This document shows positions 7,004 through 9,078 of a stretch of 9,078 nucleotides of DNA, piece after piece. Source of the DNA: Roseibacillus sp. (GTDB lineage Bacteria; Verrucomicrobiota; Verrucomicrobiia; Verrucomicrobiales; Akkermansiaceae); the NCBI GenBank assembly GCA_002729275.1, contig PBTP01000124.1:14142-23219 (forward strand), in the 5' to 3' direction. Each line of letters starts with the position of its first letter. The first letter of the stretch is position 1. A program made the position numbers and the translations under genes. The notes below the pieces were generated by a model. It saw nothing but the letters and a program-made list of their open reading frames with translations. It searched no databases and was not told where the DNA came from.

Positions 7004-7729
7004 CTACTTAAGCACCTTAAGACGTATGTCCTTGTAGTGCACAATCATTCCAGGGTCATGCAGTTGAAGCTGAATCATACCACTAAGTAATCTCTTAGCC
7101 TCGGGAAGGTGCTCAACGAACTGCGCGGAAGGTTTTCCATTCAGGAAAAACTGAAAACTATTCCCCTTGGCGATCACATGCAGCTCATTCCAACCACCCT
7201 TTTTAATATCTTTCACGGTGACCGCATTCTTCAGCGGAGTAATCGTAGGCTTATCATCCTTATCAATCACAAGGCTATCACCCCGAAAGCACCGATGCTC
7301 CCTCCGCCCAGGCGTATGGAAATCCCAGGCTCCCAGGACCTTCCCTCCGATACCAACGTTCCCGATATCCGCATGGTAGCCCTCGAACTTGCGCCGACCA
7401 GTCTTGTCAACTCGTGCCCGGATATTCACTCCGCTGTTCCCTTTTCCCGGAAACCGATAAAGAAACTTTAACTCAAAGTCTGCAAGATCCTTATCCTTGC
7501 TGTAGACTAGGTAGCCACGACCTTTGTCACCTTCTCCAACGATGATGCCGTCTTGAACACTCCATGCCTTCTGCTTCACGCTGGGCATTTCCTCCCAGCC
7601 ATCAAGACTCTTTCCGTCAAAGATATGTTCGAAGCCTGGCTCTTCTCCCTTTGTTCGCTCATCGGCAAGGGCAAAACCCGGGCCGACACACAACATCAGG
7701 CTGGCAATGGTGGCAGTTGTCTTTTGCAT
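7004..7729 (-). CDS. Secreted DUF1080 (3-keto-disaccharide hydrolase-like) protein
   Basis: A 241-residue exported protein. From ATG 7729 it begins MQKTTATIASLMLCVGPGFA, a good Sec signal peptide cut near residues 20-22. The mature part is one DUF1080 domain, a concanavalin/LamG-like jelly roll. Its usual landmarks are FDGKSLDGWE (37-46), WSVQDGIIVGEG (56-67), DFELKFLYRFPGKGNSGVNI (84-103), GYHADIG (117-123), GGWNELHVIAKGNSFQFFLN (178-197) and QLQLHDPG (220-227). Some family members act on 3-keto-glycosides; others may only bind sugars, so the substrate is open. The family is abundant in Verrucomicrobiota and Planctomycetota. The frame also has an upstream GTG at 7759, rejected because it would put a polar stretch before the signal peptide. 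AGGAGG at 7756-7751 lies 21 nt from the chosen ATG, too far for a normal ribosome binding site. Confidence 0.88.
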   Translation of the reverse strand: MQKTTATIASLMLCVGPGFALADERTKGEEPGFEHIFDGKSLDGWEEMPSVKQKAWSVQDGIIVGEGDKGRGYLVYSKDKDLADFELKFLYRFPGKGNSGVNIRARVDKTGRRKFEGYHADIGNVGIGGKVLGAWDFHTPGRREHRCFRGDSLVIDKDDKPTITPLKNAVTVKDIKKGGWNELHVIAKGNSFQFFLNGKPSAQFVEHLPEAKRLLSGMIQLQLHDPGMIVHYKDIRLKVLK

Positions 7730-7833
7730 AGCAGGTATGCGATGACACACCCTCCTCACCTCGTGTCAAGAGTATCAGCAGAAGCCGGTGGATTCTGAAC
7801 CGGCCTCGAAATCTTGGGGTAGGGCAAGATCTC

Positions 7834-7861
7834 AGCCCACAGGCCCCTGAGCCTGAGGGCT
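7834..7861 (-). terminator. Hairpin, possible terminator after the DUF423 gene
   Basis: On the minus strand AGCCC-T-CAGGC, a 6-nt loop, then GCCTG-T-GGGCT forms two 5-bp GC-rich stems separated by one T-T mismatch. It begins 28 nt past the DUF423 stop codon. No T-run follows, so if it ends transcription it needs help from Rho or acts as a 3'-end stabiliser. The rest of the 160-nt spacer 7730-7889 holds TTGACA (7769-7764, minus) with no partner -10 box. Confidence 0.4.
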
Positions 7862-7889
7862 AAATTGGACAGCGGGCGCAGCTTGCTGC

Positions 7890-8261
7890 CTAGCGCTTGA
7901 CCAAAGCGCCAGCACCTAGAAATAAAGTGAGCCAACCCAACAGGAAAGCCAGGCCCCCTATGGGAGTGATCATCCCCAGCTTGGTGAAATTAGTGAGTGC
8001 GAGAACGTAAAGCGAACCCGAGAAAATCAGAATTCCGAGGGTAAAACAGATCCATACCCCGCGAGGCGGGGTTCGAAATAGGCCCGTAAAGAGAAGGCCC
8101 ATCCCATGAATGAGCTGATAGAGAACGGCGGTGTTCCAGGTTTCGACACGTTGATTTTCTTCCAGAATCGCCTCGAGTCCGTGCGCACCGAATGCCCCGA
8201 GTGCAACTCCGAGAAAGACCAAGGCGGAGCCGAGGCGGATTATGGCAGATTGAGTCAACAT
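7890..8261 (-). CDS. DUF423 family small membrane protein (YgdD-like)
   Basis: A 123-residue inner-membrane protein of the DUF423 family (E. coli YgdD is a member). Four hydrophobic segments are visible at about 8-26, 45-62, 68-90 and 96-120. Conserved family elements are GAFGAHGL (22-29), WNTAVLYQLIHGMGLL (42-57) with its buried Tyr and His, FSGSLYVLAL (80-89) and TPIGGLAFLLGW (99-110). The molecular function of the family is unknown. Length and topology are normal for it. The ATG at 8261 has no Shine-Dalgarno sequence. The gene is alone upstream: the rRNA terminator at 8414-8452 separates it from the rRNA operon on the same strand, so it should have its own promoter in 8262-8413, where I see no convincing sigma70 pair. 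Confidence 0.9.
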   Translation of the reverse strand: MLTQSAIIRLGSALVFLGVALGAFGAHGLEAILEENQRVETWNTAVLYQLIHGMGLLFTGLFRTPPRGVWICFTLGILIFSGSLYVLALTNFTKLGMITPIGGLAFLLGWLTLFLGAGALVKR

Positions 8262-8363
8262 AGGGAAAGCGGAGGAGCGTGTGGGAGTCTAAAGGGCCTT
8301 AGATTTTTCCCGCCTCAAACACTACTGCCACGTTGCTTGACTGGCTACCATTTTGGAGAAGCA

Positions 8364-8379
8364 CTTAACCCTGGTTAAG
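8364..8379. promoter_or_regulatory. Perfect 16-bp palindromic site, possible operator
   Basis: CTTAACC-CT-GGTTAAG is a perfect inverted repeat with 7-bp arms and a 2-bp centre. It lies about 100 nt upstream of the DUF423 start and 35 nt beyond the rRNA terminator T-run. The shape suits a dimeric DNA-binding protein better than an RNA hairpin, because a 2-nt loop is too tight. No regulator gene is nearby and the sequence is not one I recognise. Confidence 0.35.
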
Positions 8380-8413
8380 GGGGTGAATATCCACTTCCTG
8401 GTGCGGGCATCAC

Positions 8414-8452
8414 AAAAAAAACGCCCGGCTTCTTCTCTCGAAGAAGCCGGGC
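8414..8452 (-). terminator. Strong intrinsic terminator of the rRNA operon
   Basis: On the minus strand a perfect 13-bp stem, GCCCGGCTTCTTC / GAAGAAGCCGGGC, closes a GAGA (GNRA-type) tetraloop. After a single G it is followed by eight Ts (plus-strand A run 8414-8421). It starts 5-6 nt after the 3' end of 5S rRNA, the expected place for the end of an rRNA operon. Confidence 0.95.
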
Positions 8453-8457
8453 AAATA

Positions 8458-8572
8458 ACTGGCAACGACCTACTCTCGCAGGGCCTTTCGCCCAACTACC
8501 ATCGGCGCAGTAACGTTTCACTTCCGGGTTCGGAATGGGACCGGGTGGTTCCATTACGCTGTGGTCACCAGA
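8458..8572 (-). rRNA. rrf: 5S ribosomal RNA
   Basis: About 115 nt on the minus strand. It reads from TCTGGTGACCACAGCG at the 5' end (8572) to GTAGGTCGTTGCCAGT at the 3' end. The ends pair (CTGGTGAC with GTTGCCAG) to make helix I. The conserved internal blocks are present: CCACCCGGTCCCATTCCGAA, CCGGAAGTGAAAC, GCGCCGATGGTAGT and GCGAGAGTAGGTC. Length and sequence are normal for bacterial 5S. It is the last gene of the rRNA operon, between the 23S spacer and the terminator. The exact ends are judged from pairing and may be off by 1-2 nt. Confidence 0.96.
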
Positions 8573-8732
8573 GGCCGGGCGTCGCGCGGACATGCGCCCG
8601 GCGCACGGCCCCTGGTTACCAATGTCAGGCCGCTCCCTGACATCCATGTGAAGAATTCAAACATAAGTTCTGTGTCTCGATCTATTTGACCTAGTCCGTC
8701 TTGGTCCTTGAAATTCCCGATCTCGAGAGAGA
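8573..8732 (-). other. 23S-5S internal transcribed spacer with two perfect hairpins
   Basis: This 160-nt spacer has no tRNA. Hairpin one pairs 8574-8581 with 8595-8602 (GCCGGGCG / CGCCCGGC, 13-nt loop) and touches the 5S 5' end. Hairpin two pairs 8622-8629 with 8636-8643 (ATGTCAGG / CCTGACAT, 6-nt loop). Such stems are typical sites for RNase processing of the precursor, which is inferred here. The part nearest 23S (8644-8732) is AT-richer, with no clear structure. Confidence 0.6.

Positions 8733-9078
<346 letters not shown>

Noticed and set aside
7109..7471. Plus-strand open frames opposite the DUF1080 gene
   Set aside because: They overlap a gene with a full set of DUF1080 motifs and carry no recognisable features.
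7730..7759. GTG start at 7759 for the DUF1080 protein
   Set aside because: It adds a charged 10-residue extension ahead of a standard signal peptide; ATG 7729 is the better start.
7764..7769. Consensus TTGACA (minus strand) upstream of the DUF1080 gene
   Set aside because: No acceptable -10 hexamer 16-19 nt downstream, and the implied transcript start would fall at or near the ATG.

Overview
The window looks like a chromosomal piece of a Verrucomicrobiota-type bacterium, probably Opitutae/Puniceicoccales-like. This is an inference from three things: a DUF1080 (3-keto-disaccharide hydrolase-like) secreted protein, Deg proteases with a C-terminal domain resembling plant Deg9/Deg10, and a near absence of Shine-Dalgarno sequences. 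No 16S sequence is present to confirm it.

Layout. Bases 1-166 (minus) hold the 5' end of a secreted protein that reads like a purple-acid-phosphatase-type metallophosphoesterase. It is divergent from a plus-strand lipoprotein with a phosphodiester glycosidase (NAGPA/DUF2233) domain (428-1345). Next come the conserved ATPase gene ychF (1555-2670) and two tandem paralogous Deg/HtrA-like genes (2730-4220 and 4223-5704) only 2 nt apart. The first Deg protein has an intact His-Asp-Ser triad. The second has the same domain order but Glu, Asn and Tyr at the three catalytic positions, so it is a predicted pseudoprotease. This pair is the most interesting system in the window.

From 5729 to 8261 the genes are all on the minus strand. 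In transcription order they are a DUF423 membrane protein, a DUF1080 secreted protein, the tRNA t6A37 methyltransferase trmO, and a tandem-ACT-domain protein. The ACT gene ends tail-to-tail with the pseudoprotease gene, 24 nt apart.

The right end is the 3' part of an rRNA operon on the minus strand: the 3' end of 23S (including the sarcin-ricin loop), a spacer with two perfect hairpins, 5S rRNA, and a strong intrinsic terminator. One spacer arm is also perfectly complementary to the terminator's 3' arm, so an alternative stem enclosing 5S is possible.

Functionally the window mixes housekeeping genes (rRNA, ychF, trmO) with exported proteins (phosphoesterase, phosphodiester glycosidase, DUF1080, Deg pair). 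I saw no mobile element, CRISPR array, tRNA or phage gene.
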